A DNA stretch of 64,000 bases from Croceivirga sp. (GCA_028284285.1 JANQSA010000001.1:310001-374000), one strand, 5' to 3'. Counted from the first letter of the stretch, positions 25,241-33,816 are shown. The notes: a model not told the origin generated them from the sequence alone. Numbers and translations are program-made.

Positions 25241-25647
25241 GAACTTTGTTTTTTAAAGAGGGCAGGTTGCCAATCCTTGAATCGATAAAAAAGCAATACC
25301 AAATTCAGACTGAACATTACAGTATCAAAAATGATGAATACATGATATCTTGAAAAGAACACATGGGACATTAGCAGACAGAGCATTAACGGTACTAACA
25401 TGATGCTTCCGAAAAGATACGTTCGCTTAAATACCAATAAAGTGCCGCAGAGCAATTGAAAAAAGCCTACAAAATAGAGGTAGCCCGAACCCTGTAACAG
25501 CTCATAGTAGGTAAAAAAAATAGCGTCTGCTTCAGCAGCATCTGTTCTGAATACTGAAGGATCGTAGGGTAAAAACAGTTTTTCGATGCCTGCGTAGATA
25601 AACAGGAAAGCCAACAAAAAACGGATAATGTACACAACAATGCGCAT
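25231..25647 (-). CDS. DoxX/MauE-like four-helix membrane protein
   Basis: 138 residues, four hydrophobic segments. The first, RIVVYIIRFLLAFLFIYAGIEKLF, is the DoxX-like start with the IEKL motif; VGFFQLLCGTLLVFKRTYLFGSIML follows. DoxX proteins are linked to respiratory chain or thiol stress functions, but this divergent member cannot be placed. Stop codon overlaps the ICMT-like gene. Confidence 0.65.
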   Translation of the reverse strand: MRIVVYIIRFLLAFLFIYAGIEKLFLPYDPSVFRTDAAEADAIFFTYYELLQGSGYLYFVGFFQLLCGTLLVFKRTYLFGSIMLVPLMLCLLMSHVFFSRYHVFIIFDTVMFSLNLVLLFYRFKDWQPALFKKQSSWI

Positions 25648-25649
25648 GG

Positions 25650-26024
25650 TTACTGATCAATTTTAGCTTGGTTCCCTTTTCTGTTTTTCCGGGCATCGAT
25701 AAAACTTTTTACAAAAAACACCAAGGCTATTACGGTACTCACAAGCATAATGATCACTCTGGCTACAGCAAGAAAGTCGTTCCTTCCTATGGCCCCTGTT
25801 AGGGGCTTAATAAGCCCTATGAGCATAAGTAATGTCAACACCACAGCAATATGGGCTATGAGTTTGTTTTCATTTTTTACACCATTATTGCAAAGCACTA
25901 GCAGCACTCCGATAAATGCTGGAATAAGTGCGGTCAGGGAAGGAGTTTCCGATGAAAAATAGCCCCAGGTTGAAAAGATTATCAAGAGGATCGCATTAAA
26001 AAAACTAGCTGTGTGTGCTTTCAT
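25650..26024 (-). CDS. Small four-helix membrane protein of unknown function
   Basis: 124 residues with hydrophobic segments at about 8-24, 31-46, 56-78 and 88-108 and a basic tail (DARKNRKGNQAKID). No family recognised. Second gene of the operon, 6 bases after the TonB receptor and 2 bases before the DoxX-like gene; membrane accessory role inferred from position. Confidence 0.6.
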   Translation of the reverse strand: MKAHTASFFNAILLIIFSTWGYFSSETPSLTALIPAFIGVLLVLCNNGVKNENKLIAHIAVVLTLLMLIGLIKPLTGAIGRNDFLAVARVIIMLVSTVIALVFFVKSFIDARKNRKGNQAKIDQ

Positions 26025-26030
26025 AATTCA

Positions 26031-28418
26031 TTAGAATTTTGCCGTCACCGTTGCCCCATAGGTTTGTGGCAAACCAAATGCTGCGGCATTGAAACTGCCA
26101 ACGCCATACCCGTAACTAAAATATACCTCGTCTGTAATATTCTTGCCCCAGACAAATACATCCAGATTCTTGGTCGTAATTCCAATTCTACCGTTCAATA
26201 GGCCATACGCCTCTTGAAGGAGTTGATTTTCTGAGGTAGGTAGCTGAGCTGTTGGAAACTGCCCAAAATCAAAAAACATGTCGGACTGGTAATTGTAATC
26301 CACACTGGCCTCAAGATTCATCTTTTTGTTTAAAGGTTGAATATAATTTACATTGAGATTGCCCGTAAATTCCGGGGAGTAGGCTAGTTCGTTGCCCGAA
26401 AAGTCCACTTCCTGTAAGGTATCTGGGTTAGGGGTAATATAGTCTGTGATTTCTGTGTTGAGGTAGCCTAGATTCAATGTGAAATTGAGCCCTTTTGTGG
26501 CCGCCCATTGACTTTCCAGTTCCAAACCATAACTTCGGGATTCCCCGATGTTGTCCGTGCCAAAATCAAATGTTTCCTGGTTCAGTAGTGTAAAGACTTG
26601 CTGATCGGTATAATTGATAAAAAATGCAGTTAGATTCAATTTCAATCGATTCTCCAACAGGTTGGTTTTGATTCCTCCTTCATAGTTCCAGGTGTTTTCC
26701 GGATCAAAGGGTGCATTATCCGGGTCTGTAACAAAAGTGTTTACCCCACCGGGACGGAATCCTCTCGCTGCATTAGCGAAAAGAAAGACATCCTCTGTAG
26801 CCTGAAAACTTAGGGCTACTTTTGGTGAAATAGCGTCAAAGGCGGCACTTTCGGAAAAGCTACCGTCCGGAAACACCGGGTTGGTAAACGTTCGGCCCAC
26901 ATCGGCATCCACTTCTTCATGGTCGTAACGAAGCCCTCCGGTTATCGTCAGTTTATCAGTTATCGCAAAGGAGGCCTGCCCGAAAACGGCAACCCCTTGC
27001 TGCACTATTTTAGGTGTGTCAAATCGGTTGAAAGGAGCAAAAGGGGCCAAATCGGTATCTACCAAACCAATATCGGTACCTACACGTAAATTGTCTAGGT
27101 TTTCACGTTCCGTCCTATACAGGAAAACACCCGTTGTCCATTGAAATTTGGTGTCTCCCAAAGAGGCCAATCGTACTTCCTGGGTAATGTTTTCAAGATC
27201 CAACGTTCTTCCGGCAGATTGGATGTCAAATGCCGTGTAATCGAATTCATCCACCGAAAATTGATCGGTTTTTTGGTAGGAGGTAATGGAGTTCAGGCTA
27301 AACGCTTCAAAATCATATTTTAGATTAAAGGCCACATTTTGTGTAAGGGCCCGTCGCAAAACATCTTCATTAAAATTGACCTCATAAGGGTTATTTTCCA
27401 GGACATCTTGGAAGGTAAGGTCCGGAGGACTGACCAATACAAAAGCATAGGCATTGGATTCTCTTCGCTGGAGACTGTACAACAAAGACATATTTAACCG
27501 GTCATTGGCATAGTATTTCAACCTGAAATTCGCATCCATTGCCTGCCTGTTTTGTAGATTTTTACCGTTAAATAGGTTTCGGACAAAACCGTCTCGATCA
27601 GTAATGTTGGCGTTGGCCCTGAAGAAGAGCTTGTCCTTCACCACAGGGGTATTTATGCCAAAGCCAATTTCTTTGGAATCCAGATTTCCAAAGCCAACCG
27701 TTGCATAGCCCGATAATTCGTTCGTGGGTCTTTTAGAGGTAACTTTGATCACTCCTGCCAATGCATTCCTTCCATAAAGAGTACCCTGTGGCCCCCTTAG
27801 GATTTCTATCTGCTCCACGTCGCTAAGGGAAAGGGGAAAGGCAGTTGTGGTGAAATATGGAACTTCATCCACATAAAGGCCAATTGTCGGCACAAAGTCT
27901 ATAGTAGAGATACCACGACTGGCAATCAAGGTAAAGGCCCCGGTTGCTCCATCATCATATGAACGAAAATTTGGGGCAATACTGTTAAGTTCGTTAAACT
28001 GTTTTACTTGCAGTTGTTCCACCTGCTTTACCCCAATGGCCGAAACCGATGCAGCCGTTTTCTGGATATCCTGTAACCTTCTGTTGGCCGTAACTATAAC
28101 TTCACCCAATTGATCGGGGTTTTGGGAAAGCACAAAGTCAACGGTATTGTTTTCTTCAACCTGTACACTTTTGGTAACCGTCTGAAAGCCCAAATAGCTT
28201 ACCTGAAGGAAGTAACTGCGTTGTTTTAATCCTGGAATAGTGTAAAGGCCATCGGTATTTGTAGAAGCCCCCTGGCCGGTTCCCAAGATATAAACGTTTG
28301 CACCGGCAATGGGTGTTCCGTCCATATTCGTTACAGTTCCCGTAATTGTGCTTTCCTGCCCCATAGCTACTATGGAAACCAGTAATAGCCCTAAACCGAT
28401 GAGATTTTTGAAATTCAT
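26031..28418 (-). CDS. TonB-dependent receptor with carboxypeptidase-regulatory domain
   Basis: 795 residues. Signal peptide ending VAMGQ; CarboxypepD-like domain about 22-105 (STITGTVTNMDGTPIAGANVYILGT); TonB box GEVIVTANRR; plug with SRGISTIDFVPTIGLYVDEVPYF and ILRGPQGTLYGRNALAGVIKVTSKRP; barrel ending YGATVTAKF. The plug resembles the FyuA-like and similar iron-complex receptors. It leads an eight-gene operon with gaps of -10 to 50 bases and is divergent from a PchR-type AraC regulator, the usual arrangement for a receptor induced by its own ligand under iron limitation. Confidence 0.9.
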   Translation of the reverse strand: MNFKNLIGLGLLLVSIVAMGQESTITGTVTNMDGTPIAGANVYILGTGQGASTNTDGLYTIPGLKQRSYFLQVSYLGFQTVTKSVQVEENNTVDFVLSQNPDQLGEVIVTANRRLQDIQKTAASVSAIGVKQVEQLQVKQFNELNSIAPNFRSYDDGATGAFTLIASRGISTIDFVPTIGLYVDEVPYFTTTAFPLSLSDVEQIEILRGPQGTLYGRNALAGVIKVTSKRPTNELSGYATVGFGNLDSKEIGFGINTPVVKDKLFFRANANITDRDGFVRNLFNGKNLQNRQAMDANFRLKYYANDRLNMSLLYSLQRRESNAYAFVLVSPPDLTFQDVLENNPYEVNFNEDVLRRALTQNVAFNLKYDFEAFSLNSITSYQKTDQFSVDEFDYTAFDIQSAGRTLDLENITQEVRLASLGDTKFQWTTGVFLYRTERENLDNLRVGTDIGLVDTDLAPFAPFNRFDTPKIVQQGVAVFGQASFAITDKLTITGGLRYDHEEVDADVGRTFTNPVFPDGSFSESAAFDAISPKVALSFQATEDVFLFANAARGFRPGGVNTFVTDPDNAPFDPENTWNYEGGIKTNLLENRLKLNLTAFFINYTDQQVFTLLNQETFDFGTDNIGESRSYGLELESQWAATKGLNFTLNLGYLNTEITDYITPNPDTLQEVDFSGNELAYSPEFTGNLNVNYIQPLNKKMNLEASVDYNYQSDMFFDFGQFPTAQLPTSENQLLQEAYGLLNGRIGITTKNLDVFVWGKNITDEVYFSYGYGVGSFNAAAFGLPQTYGATVTAKF

Positions 28419-28438
28419 AGGTAATAAGTTGGTAATTG

Positions 28439-28461
28439 TTATTTAGATCAATTATAAATAA
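28439..28461. promoter_or_regulatory. Fur-type box 5 between the receptor operon and the AraC gene
   Basis: Plus strand TTATTTAGATC-A-ATTATAAATAA. It starts 20 bases before the receptor ATG (minus strand). A -7 candidate TACATTTG on the minus strand lies upstream of it (28484-28477), so here the box would act just downstream of the start point. Confidence 0.7.
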
Positions 28462-28480
28462 TTAAATTTATCAGGCAAAT

Positions 28481-28509
28481 GTAGCTGCAGATCTTTTGTC
28501 TGCAGCTAC
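28481..28509. promoter_or_regulatory. Perfect 11-bp palindrome in the divergent promoter region
   Basis: GTAGCTGCAGA - 7 bases - TCTGCAGCTAC. It lies midway between the receptor operon and the AraC gene and overlaps the -7 candidate of the operon by a few bases. It may be a second regulator site, or a hairpin in the AraC-gene leader. Confidence 0.55.
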
Positions 28510-28542
28510 GCAAAACGGAATAAAACCTACGTAAAACGGAAT
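28507..28542. promoter_or_regulatory. Two 15-bp direct repeats before the AraC gene
   Basis: TACGCAAAACGGAAT at 28507-28521 and TACGTAAAACGGAAT at 28528-28542 differ in one base and are spaced 21 bases start to start, two helical turns. This is the classical layout of AraC-family half-sites. The second repeat ends one base before the ATG of the regulator, suggesting autoregulation. Confidence 0.65.
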
Positions 28543-28543
28543 T

Positions 28544-29539
28544 ATGAAGACCAGAATTTATGGGACCGATCTTAATGAGATGCTTCTGGAGGCAAACTAT
28601 CCCAGATGGTTTAAAGACGAAACGGAAACCCTGCTGGAACGCACTTTTTCCGCAGATATCTTTTTGGGTAGGGGAACGTACAAAGAGGTCTTTTTTGAAG
28701 GGGTTCATATAGGGTATGGGGACCTGGAGCTTTCCAGAAACACGATGGTCAATTTTGAAAGTGAATTTGAGACAGTAGAAATGCATTTTGCCCTCAACGG
28801 AACTACAGTTACTACCTCAGATTATTTCAACGATACTATTCGTTTCTCGCCGGGGAGCCATAATGTGTTTTACACCAAGGGTTTTCAGGGACTTTCGGAA
28901 TGGTCCTCGCGGTTTCCATTGCGGATTTTTGAAATTAACATGACACCTGATTTCTTCAAAAAGTACCTCCCGGAAGGCCATCGGCTTTTTGATGACTTCA
29001 GGAAAGCCATGTTTCAAAAGAGATCAGCGGTTTTAGGCCACCAAAACTATCCCATTACCCTGGAAATGTTCACCGTCATAAATGACATTATTCAATGTCA
29101 ACGTCAAGGTATTTTTAAACGGATATTCCTTGAGTCCAAGGTGATCTCCCTCTTATTATTACAATTGGAACAAATCACTTTGCTTACAGCCAAAAACACC
29201 CATAAAAGCCTTAAAAAAGAAGACGTGGAGAAGATGTATGCCGTTAAAGAATTGTTGGATATGAATTTTAAAAAAGCGAATACCCTCATTGATTTGGCAA
29301 GAAAAGTAGGAACCAACGAGTATACGCTTAAAAAAGGTTTTAAAGAGTTGTTTGGAACCTCGGTGTTCCAGTACTGGAAAGGGCTACGTCTTGAGACCGC
29401 AAAAAATATGCTGGTTGAAGAGGGATTAAGTGTACAGGAGGTTTCCAGAAAAATAGGATATAAAAACCCACAACACTTCACTGCTGCTTTTAAACGACAA
29501 TTTGGGATTGTACCGAGTTCCCTTAAAAGCCAGAAATAA
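28544..29539 (+). CDS. AraC-family regulator, PchR type
   Basis: 331 residues. The N-terminal about 220 residues form the sensor (VHIGYGDLELSRN, VEMHFALNGTTVT, FSPGSHNVFYTKGFQGLSEW). The C-terminal about 105 residues are a double helix-turn-helix: NEYTLKKGFKELFGTSVFQYWKGLRL then VQEVSRKIGYKNPQHFTAAFKRQFG. The LKKGFKELFGTSVF segment is typical of PchR/YbtA-like regulators, which activate receptor genes when they bind the imported ferrisiderophore. Divergent from the eight-gene operon, with Fur-type box 5 and two direct repeats in between. Confidence 0.85.
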   Translation: MKTRIYGTDLNEMLLEANYPRWFKDETETLLERTFSADIFLGRGTYKEVFFEGVHIGYGDLELSRNTMVNFESEFETVEMHFALNGTTVTTSDYFNDTIRFSPGSHNVFYTKGFQGLSEWSSRFPLRIFEINMTPDFFKKYLPEGHRLFDDFRKAMFQKRSAVLGHQNYPITLEMFTVINDIIQCQRQGIFKRIFLESKVISLLLLQLEQITLLTAKNTHKSLKKEDVEKMYAVKELLDMNFKKANTLIDLARKVGTNEYTLKKGFKELFGTSVFQYWKGLRLETAKNMLVEEGLSVQEVSRKIGYKNPQHFTAAFKRQFGIVPSSLKSQK

Positions 29540-29551
29540 TTACTCCGGGAC

Positions 29552-29559
29552 TATATTTG
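29552..29559 (+). promoter_or_regulatory. -7 element of the phosphatase gene
   Basis: TATATTTG, a perfect TAnnTTTG, 17 bases before the ATG at 29577. It supports the shorter start of that gene. Confidence 0.6.
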
Positions 29560-29576
29560 TATATAATTTAAGGGAC

Positions 29577-30236
29577 ATGAAAATAATGTACATTGTTATC
29601 GTTTTCTTTACGAATACGGTAAGTTTTAGCCAGGAACCGCCCTCCGAAGTAAAACCAATGCTTTTACATCAACCGGAGAGCACCCATAGCGCCTACCATG
29701 CGGGACAAATTGTCTATATCCGCAAACCAAAAGGAGGGTGGGGGCAAAGCTCGATTTCTCCATTGGAAAAAGTACCCTCCAAACGTTTCAAAAGATTGTA
29801 CCGCCTCAACGACTCGGTATATCGATCCGAACAACCCAGTAGAAAAGGATTTCAGGAATTGGAAGCCCTGGGCGTAAAAACAGCGATCACGTTTCGGAGG
29901 AATAAAGACGATACCAAAAAGGCTAAAGGGAGGGCACTGGAGCTGATCCATATGCCTTTGAAAACAGCGGAACTTACGTATGCTCAGATTACTGAAGCGG
30001 TACGGGCGATTGTTGAGGCTGAAAAGCCAGTACTGGTGCATTGTTGGCACGGTTCCGATCGTACCGGAGCCATTATGGCGGCGTATCGGGTTATTGTGGA
30101 AAATTGGTCAAAGGAGGATGCTATTAAGGAGTTGAGATTACCAGATTTGGGATATCATGAAAACTGGTATCCGAATGTGGTGGAACTCATTTCTAATTTG
30201 GATACTGAAAGGATACGGAAAGAATTGGGTTTGTAG
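29577..30236 (+). CDS. Exported dual-specificity/tyrosine phosphatase-like protein
   Basis: 219 residues from ATG at 29577; an upstream reading would overlap the AraC gene and destroy the signal peptide MKIMYIVIVFFTNTVSFSQ. The phosphatase loop HCWHGSDRTG is at 155-164 (Cys156, Arg162), the C-x5-R signature of cysteine phosphatases, and the general-acid region precedes it (HMPLKTAELTYAQ). RSEQPSRKGFQELEALGVKTAI is typical of the DSP/DUF442 group. Periplasmic location is inferred from the signal peptide. Own promoter at 29552. Confidence 0.85.
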   Translation: MKIMYIVIVFFTNTVSFSQEPPSEVKPMLLHQPESTHSAYHAGQIVYIRKPKGGWGQSSISPLEKVPSKRFKRLYRLNDSVYRSEQPSRKGFQELEALGVKTAITFRRNKDDTKKAKGRALELIHMPLKTAELTYAQITEAVRAIVEAEKPVLVHCWHGSDRTGAIMAAYRVIVENWSKEDAIKELRLPDLGYHENWYPNVVELISNLDTERIRKELGL

Positions 30237-30453
30237 ATCTGTTCCTGTTAGAATGATAAGTGCAATTGGAAAAATGATCGGAAAAAAGATCCATATTCCT
30301 TGACAGTATTCATTGACCCTGTTACACTTACATTGAAGTTAGTAAAAGCCTTTGATTATTTTGAGTCTTGCTAGTTTAAAGGCAGGATATTGACCCGGGT
30401 GAATCCTATCTTTTGAAGCCCAAAGAGATCACACTATCAGTATACAATTAGAA
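30237..30453. other. Intergenic region upstream of fur
   Basis: No ORF, hairpin or repeat worth reporting. The functional part of the 301-base gap is the operator-promoter segment that follows. Confidence 0.6.
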
Positions 30454-30485
30454 TTATTTAGAATCATTAAAAATAACTAAATTTG
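30454..30485 (+). promoter_or_regulatory. Fur-type box 6 and -7 element of fur
   Basis: Plus strand TTATTTAGAAT-C-ATTAAAAATAA (30454-30476) followed directly by the -7 element TAAATTTG (30478-30485); the ATG is 52 bases downstream. A consensus-grade box on the regulator gene itself indicates autoregulation and links the motif to this protein. Confidence 0.8.
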
Positions 30486-30537
30486 ATATCTAAGAGATCC
30501 CTGTTTAAGGATTCCAGTAATAAAAAAAGAAGAAGAG

Positions 30538-30990
30538 ATGGCTTGCGTAAGTAGTTTAGAAATTATAAAAGGGGTTTTTACGGAATTTCTTGAAAAGAAT
30601 GGGCATCGCAAAACCCCTGAACGATTTACTATTCTGGAAGTAATCTACAACAGCGACGAACACCTGGATATTGATTCGCTTTATATTCGAATGAAGCAAA
30701 AGAATTACAGAGTGAGTCGGGCGACTTTGTACAATACCATGGAGCTTTTAAAAGAATCGCACCTGGTGCGCAAACATCAGTTTGGAGATGGGGTAGCCAA
30801 ATACGAAAAATCGTTTTTAAGCAAAAAACATGATCATGTTATTTTAACGGATACCGGGGAAGTACTCGAGTTTACGGATCCTCGTATTCAACATATTAAG
30901 GAGACCATTGAAGAAGTTTTTGACATCAATATAGACGAGCATACCTTGTATTTTTATGGTGTTAGAAACGAAAAAATAAAAGCGGATTGA
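30538..30990 (+). CDS. fur: Fur-family ferric uptake regulator
   Basis: 150 residues. Winged helix: [56 protein letters not shown], with the Fur recognition helix [12 protein letters not shown]. The dimerisation/metal part has [15 protein letters not shown] (Fur 'HHDH' region, here KKHDH) and DEHTLYFYG. The C-x2-C structural zinc motifs of many Fur/PerR proteins are absent; the only Cys is at position 3. Fur versus PerR cannot be decided from motifs, but the iron genes carrying the shared box favour Fur. Controlled by box 6. Confidence 0.88.
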   Translation: MACVSSLEIIKGVFTEFLEKNGHRKTPERFTILEVIYNSDEHLDIDSLYIRMKQKNYRVSRATLYNTMELLKESHLVRKHQFGDGVAKYEKSFLSKKHDHVILTDTGEVLEFTDPRIQHIKETIEEVFDINIDEHTLYFYGVRNEKIKAD

Positions 30991-31051
30991 ACTGAAAACG
31001 TCTAGAATTAATTCCGTCAGGGTACTCCCAAGTCCAACATTCGTTTCCCTA

Positions 31052-33277
31052 ATGTTCAAAAAAAAAACGGGGTATTGTGTTTTGGGCGTCGTATTTCTAG
31101 CATTTGCGGTCTCCCTCCATGCCCAGGAAACCTTTCCCCCACCGGAACAACCTTTGGAGATTCGGGCTACAAAAGTAGCTGATGATGCGATCAGTTTAAA
31201 TGGCGATCTCAATGAACCGTTGTGGCAAAGCGCCCAGGTGGTCTCGGGTTTTACCCAGAGAGAACCGGTTCAGGGGAGTCCAGCCAGTCATGACACGGAA
31301 GTGCGGATACTCTTTGATTCCCGGTTTTTGTATGTAGGCGCCATCTGCCATGACAGTCTTTCCGAACGCAAGCGGCTTCGTGTACGGAATTTGCAACGCG
31401 ACTTCAATCGTTTTGGTAACGACCGTTTTAGTGTTGCTTTGGACGGGTTGATGGACAAGCGTAATGCGGTAGGCTTTGAAGTGACCCCCTATGGCTCGCA
31501 ACGCGAACTGCAAGTTATTGATGGGGATGAATCCGGGGGAAATGTGGACTGGGACGCCCTGTGGTATGTGCGTACCCGGGTGACCGATACCGCATGGACC
31601 GTAGAAATGGCCATTCCCTGGAAAACCTTACGGTACAAAGAAGGTAGCAATGCCATGTTGATCTCCTTTAACCGTAATATCCGCCGCTATAATGAGATTA
31701 CCACCTGGCCGGCATTTCCCCGGGTGTTTTCACATTTCAGAATGGCGTACGCTGCCGTGTTAAAAGACCTGGAACCCCCGCCTCCGTCTGCCAATATTCA
31801 AATCAACCCCTATCTCCTGGGAGATACCGGGAGAACACAAGAAGGGGATTCCCCCGAAGAACGTAAAGACAATGTGGAAGTGGGAGGGGAATTCAAATGG
31901 GCCATCACCCCAAATTCCATATTGGATGTGACGGTAAATACGGATTTTGCCCAAGCCGATGTAGATCAGCAAGTGCAAAACCTGACCCGTTTTTCGGTTT
32001 TGTTTCCTGAGCGTCGGCAGTTTTTTTTGGAGAACGCCAATATTTTCAGGACCAGCGAGGTGGATAACATCCAGCCTTTTTTTAGTCGCCAAATTGGCCT
32101 GGATGGCAGTGGGCAGCCTATTCCACTGGATGGGGGGTTACGATTCACCAGTCGTACGAGTACACAGACTTCCGGTGTGCTGGCCATCCGGCAACGCGAA
32201 ACCGAAATTAGTCCGGCGGCTTACTTTGGCGTGGGTCGGTATGTACACAATTTTTCAGGGCAGAATCGGTTGGGGGCATTGGTTACCCATCGGAATGATA
32301 ACTCCTTCACGGATCCAAGCGGGCAAAGTGTCGCTTCGCAACAAAATACAACAGCCACTTTGAATGCCTTTTTCAGACCAAAACAATCACTTTCATTAGA
32401 TGCTATGGTGTCCTATTCCAACGATTCCGAACAGGGGGAAGGTGTCGCCCTCCACAGCTGGGTCTATCAAGAGAAGAACTGGGGGTATCTGGGACTGATA
32501 GGGCAGTACGTAACGGAAAATTACCTGCCCCGGATGGGTTTTTTGGCCTTCAATGATTATATTCTGGTCTCGCCTGCCATTGATTTGGATATACGGCCCA
32601 AGTGGTTGCCCAAATTCGTCCGCAGTTATGGACCGGATGCCTTTGCCGATGTTTTTTGGAGGGCTTCGGATGGGGCGTTTCAGCAGGGCATTCTCAATTT
32701 TTCCCCGTTTGATTTGGTGTGGGAGACCGGGGGACAGTTTGAGGTGCGGTTCCGGCAGGAATGGCAGCAGTTGGATGCAGCATTTACGCCCTTGGGTATT
32801 GAAATTGCACCCGGGTACTACCAGTTTGGACAATATGAATTGAGTTTTGACTCGGATTTTTCAAGAAAATTGGCGGGTGGCGTTACCTACGGAAACGGGA
32901 CGTTTTACGATGGGAACCTGCAAAGCTGGGATTTTGATGCGCGTATTTCCCCTACGCCTTACATTGAATTTGTGGGATCCTACTCCATCAACGACTTTAA
33001 CGGTTTAGGTATTGCGGAAAGCGATTTAACAGCCAACTTATTGTCCACCACCGCCCGACTGGCATTAAATCCGAGGGTGCGGTTGGATGGTTCCTATCAG
33101 TGGAACAGCGCTAATGAGGCCAATATCTGGAACGTCCGTTTTACCTGGGAGTACAGGCCGCTATCGTTTATTTTTATTGTTTTTAACAACAATGAAAGCG
33201 AAGGCTTCCCTTCCCAACCCAATTTGTTCTCCCAACAGGAGGTGATCGGTAAGATCACATTTCTAAAGCAGTTTTAA
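31052..33277 (+). CDS. DUF5916 outer-membrane barrel protein with CBM9-like N-terminus
   Basis: 741 residues. Signal peptide ending SLHAQ; residues about 35-235 form a carbohydrate-binding-module-9-like domain (ISLNGDLNEPLWQSAQ, VRILFDSRFLYVGAICHDS, WTVEMAIPWKTLRY); the rest matches DUF5916 with FAQADVDQQVQNLTRFSVLFPERRQFFLENANIF and alternating strands ending IGKITFLKQF, an aromatic barrel terminus. Function unknown in the family. 61 bases after fur, same strand; co-transcription possible, but no box of its own is seen. Confidence 0.85.
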   Translation: MFKKKTGYCVLGVVFLAFAVSLHAQETFPPPEQPLEIRATKVADDAISLNGDLNEPLWQSAQVVSGFTQREPVQGSPASHDTEVRILFDSRFLYVGAICHDSLSERKRLRVRNLQRDFNRFGNDRFSVALDGLMDKRNAVGFEVTPYGSQRELQVIDGDESGGNVDWDALWYVRTRVTDTAWTVEMAIPWKTLRYKEGSNAMLISFNRNIRRYNEITTWPAFPRVFSHFRMAYAAVLKDLEPPPPSANIQINPYLLGDTGRTQEGDSPEERKDNVEVGGEFKWAITPNSILDVTVNTDFAQADVDQQVQNLTRFSVLFPERRQFFLENANIFRTSEVDNIQPFFSRQIGLDGSGQPIPLDGGLRFTSRTSTQTSGVLAIRQRETEISPAAYFGVGRYVHNFSGQNRLGALVTHRNDNSFTDPSGQSVASQQNTTATLNAFFRPKQSLSLDAMVSYSNDSEQGEGVALHSWVYQEKNWGYLGLIGQYVTENYLPRMGFLAFNDYILVSPAIDLDIRPKWLPKFVRSYGPDAFADVFWRASDGAFQQGILNFSPFDLVWETGGQFEVRFRQEWQQLDAAFTPLGIEIAPGYYQFGQYELSFDSDFSRKLAGGVTYGNGTFYDGNLQSWDFDARISPTPYIEFVGSYSINDFNGLGIAESDLTANLLSTTARLALNPRVRLDGSYQWNSANEANIWNVRFTWEYRPLSFIFIVFNNNESEGFPSQPNLFSQQEVIGKITFLKQF

Positions 33278-33345
33278 GGAAAACAGGAAAGGGGTTTTTA
33301 ATGCGTGAAGTGGTATCCTTGAACAAAAGGCATTAACCAAAACGT

Positions 33346-33372
33346 AAAAAGGGAGGCACTGCCTCCCTTTAC
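33346..33372. terminator. Bidirectional intrinsic terminator
   Basis: Stem AAAGGGAGGC / GCCTCCCTTT with loop ACT, flanked by A and T tracts; lies between the converging DUF5916 and cysteine-rich protein genes and can serve both. Confidence 0.85.
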
Positions 33373-33388
33373 TGTAATTTGTAGTTGC

Positions 33389-33634
33389 TTAGGCTACCGC
33401 ACGCGGTGCCCAGCTGGAACACAGCATTTCAGGTGCTGCTTGTGTCGGATGTGGGCAAGTGGCGGTTTGGTAACGCACGCAGGTACCGCAATTTAAATTG
33501 TTTTTTAAAGTGGCTTTCATGTCAAAGCTGTCACAGGTATGACGTTCAGTGACTTTGATGTTGTGCTGCGCACAAGTGCTGTCGTTGTTAAAATTGTTAC
33601 AGTTCGTACAATTTGTGGCTAATCGAATAGGCAT
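33389..33634 (-). CDS. Small cysteine-rich protein with duplicated C-x2-C modules
   Basis: 81 residues, eight cysteines in two tandem modules: C9-x2-C12-x8-C21-x12-C34 and C49-x2-C52-x7-C60-x11-C72. Both modules share NCxxC...TCxxH/P...C-S-F/W, so the protein arose by internal duplication. Each module could hold one Zn or Fe. No signal peptide, so cytosolic. No family recognised. Box 7 lies 82 bases before its ATG and a -7-like TAACTTTA about 30 bases before it (near 33661-33668). Either a metal buffer or an iron-sulfur/zinc regulatory protein would fit. Confidence 0.75.
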   Translation of the reverse strand: MPIRLATNCTNCNNFNNDSTCAQHNIKVTERHTCDSFDMKATLKNNLNCGTCVRYQTATCPHPTQAAPEMLCSSWAPRAVA

Positions 33635-33715
33635 GGCAATCTCTTTTTGTTTTATTTATAAAGTTACGTACCACCCGTATTAGAACCAATTTAAATAACT
33701 GTCTTTCAGAAATTT

Positions 33716-33738
33716 ATATTTAGATTCATTAAAAAAGA
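33716..33738 (-). promoter_or_regulatory. Fur-type box 7 upstream of the cysteine-rich protein
   Basis: Plus strand ATATTTAGATT-C-ATTAAAAAAGA, the weakest of the eight (right arm degenerate). It overlaps the T-tract of the small-RNA terminator at 33731-33766. Confidence 0.5.
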
Positions 33739-33766
33739 AAGCGGCTGAATCCTAACGCCGCTTTCT
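33731..33766 (-). terminator. Intrinsic terminator of the candidate small RNA
   Basis: Minus strand stem AGAAAGCGGC / GCCGCTTTCT (10 bp, 11-base loop) followed immediately by TTTTTT. On the plus strand the A-run precedes it and no T-run follows, so it is directional for minus-strand transcription. Confidence 0.85.
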
Positions 33767-33812
33767 AAACCTAAATTCCTGAGAACACTTAGGAATCTAG
33801 TAAATTTTACCT
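33731..33812 (-). ncRNA. Candidate Fur-controlled small RNA, about 80 nt
   Basis: Minus strand: the -7 element TAACTTTG (33824-33817), overlapped by Fur-type box 8, is followed by about 80 bases containing no ATG and ending at a perfect intrinsic terminator. The predicted start is near 33812. Two hairpins are visible: CCTAAG-TGTT-CTCAGG (one mismatch, flanked by pairing ATT/AAT) and the terminator stem. Between them is an unpaired TTTAGGTTTAG stretch. Size, promoter, operator and terminator mirror RyhB-type iron-stress RNAs, although no sequence similarity is claimed. Alternatively it is an attenuated leader of the cysteine-rich gene downstream. Confidence 0.6.
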
Positions 33813-33816
33813 ATTC

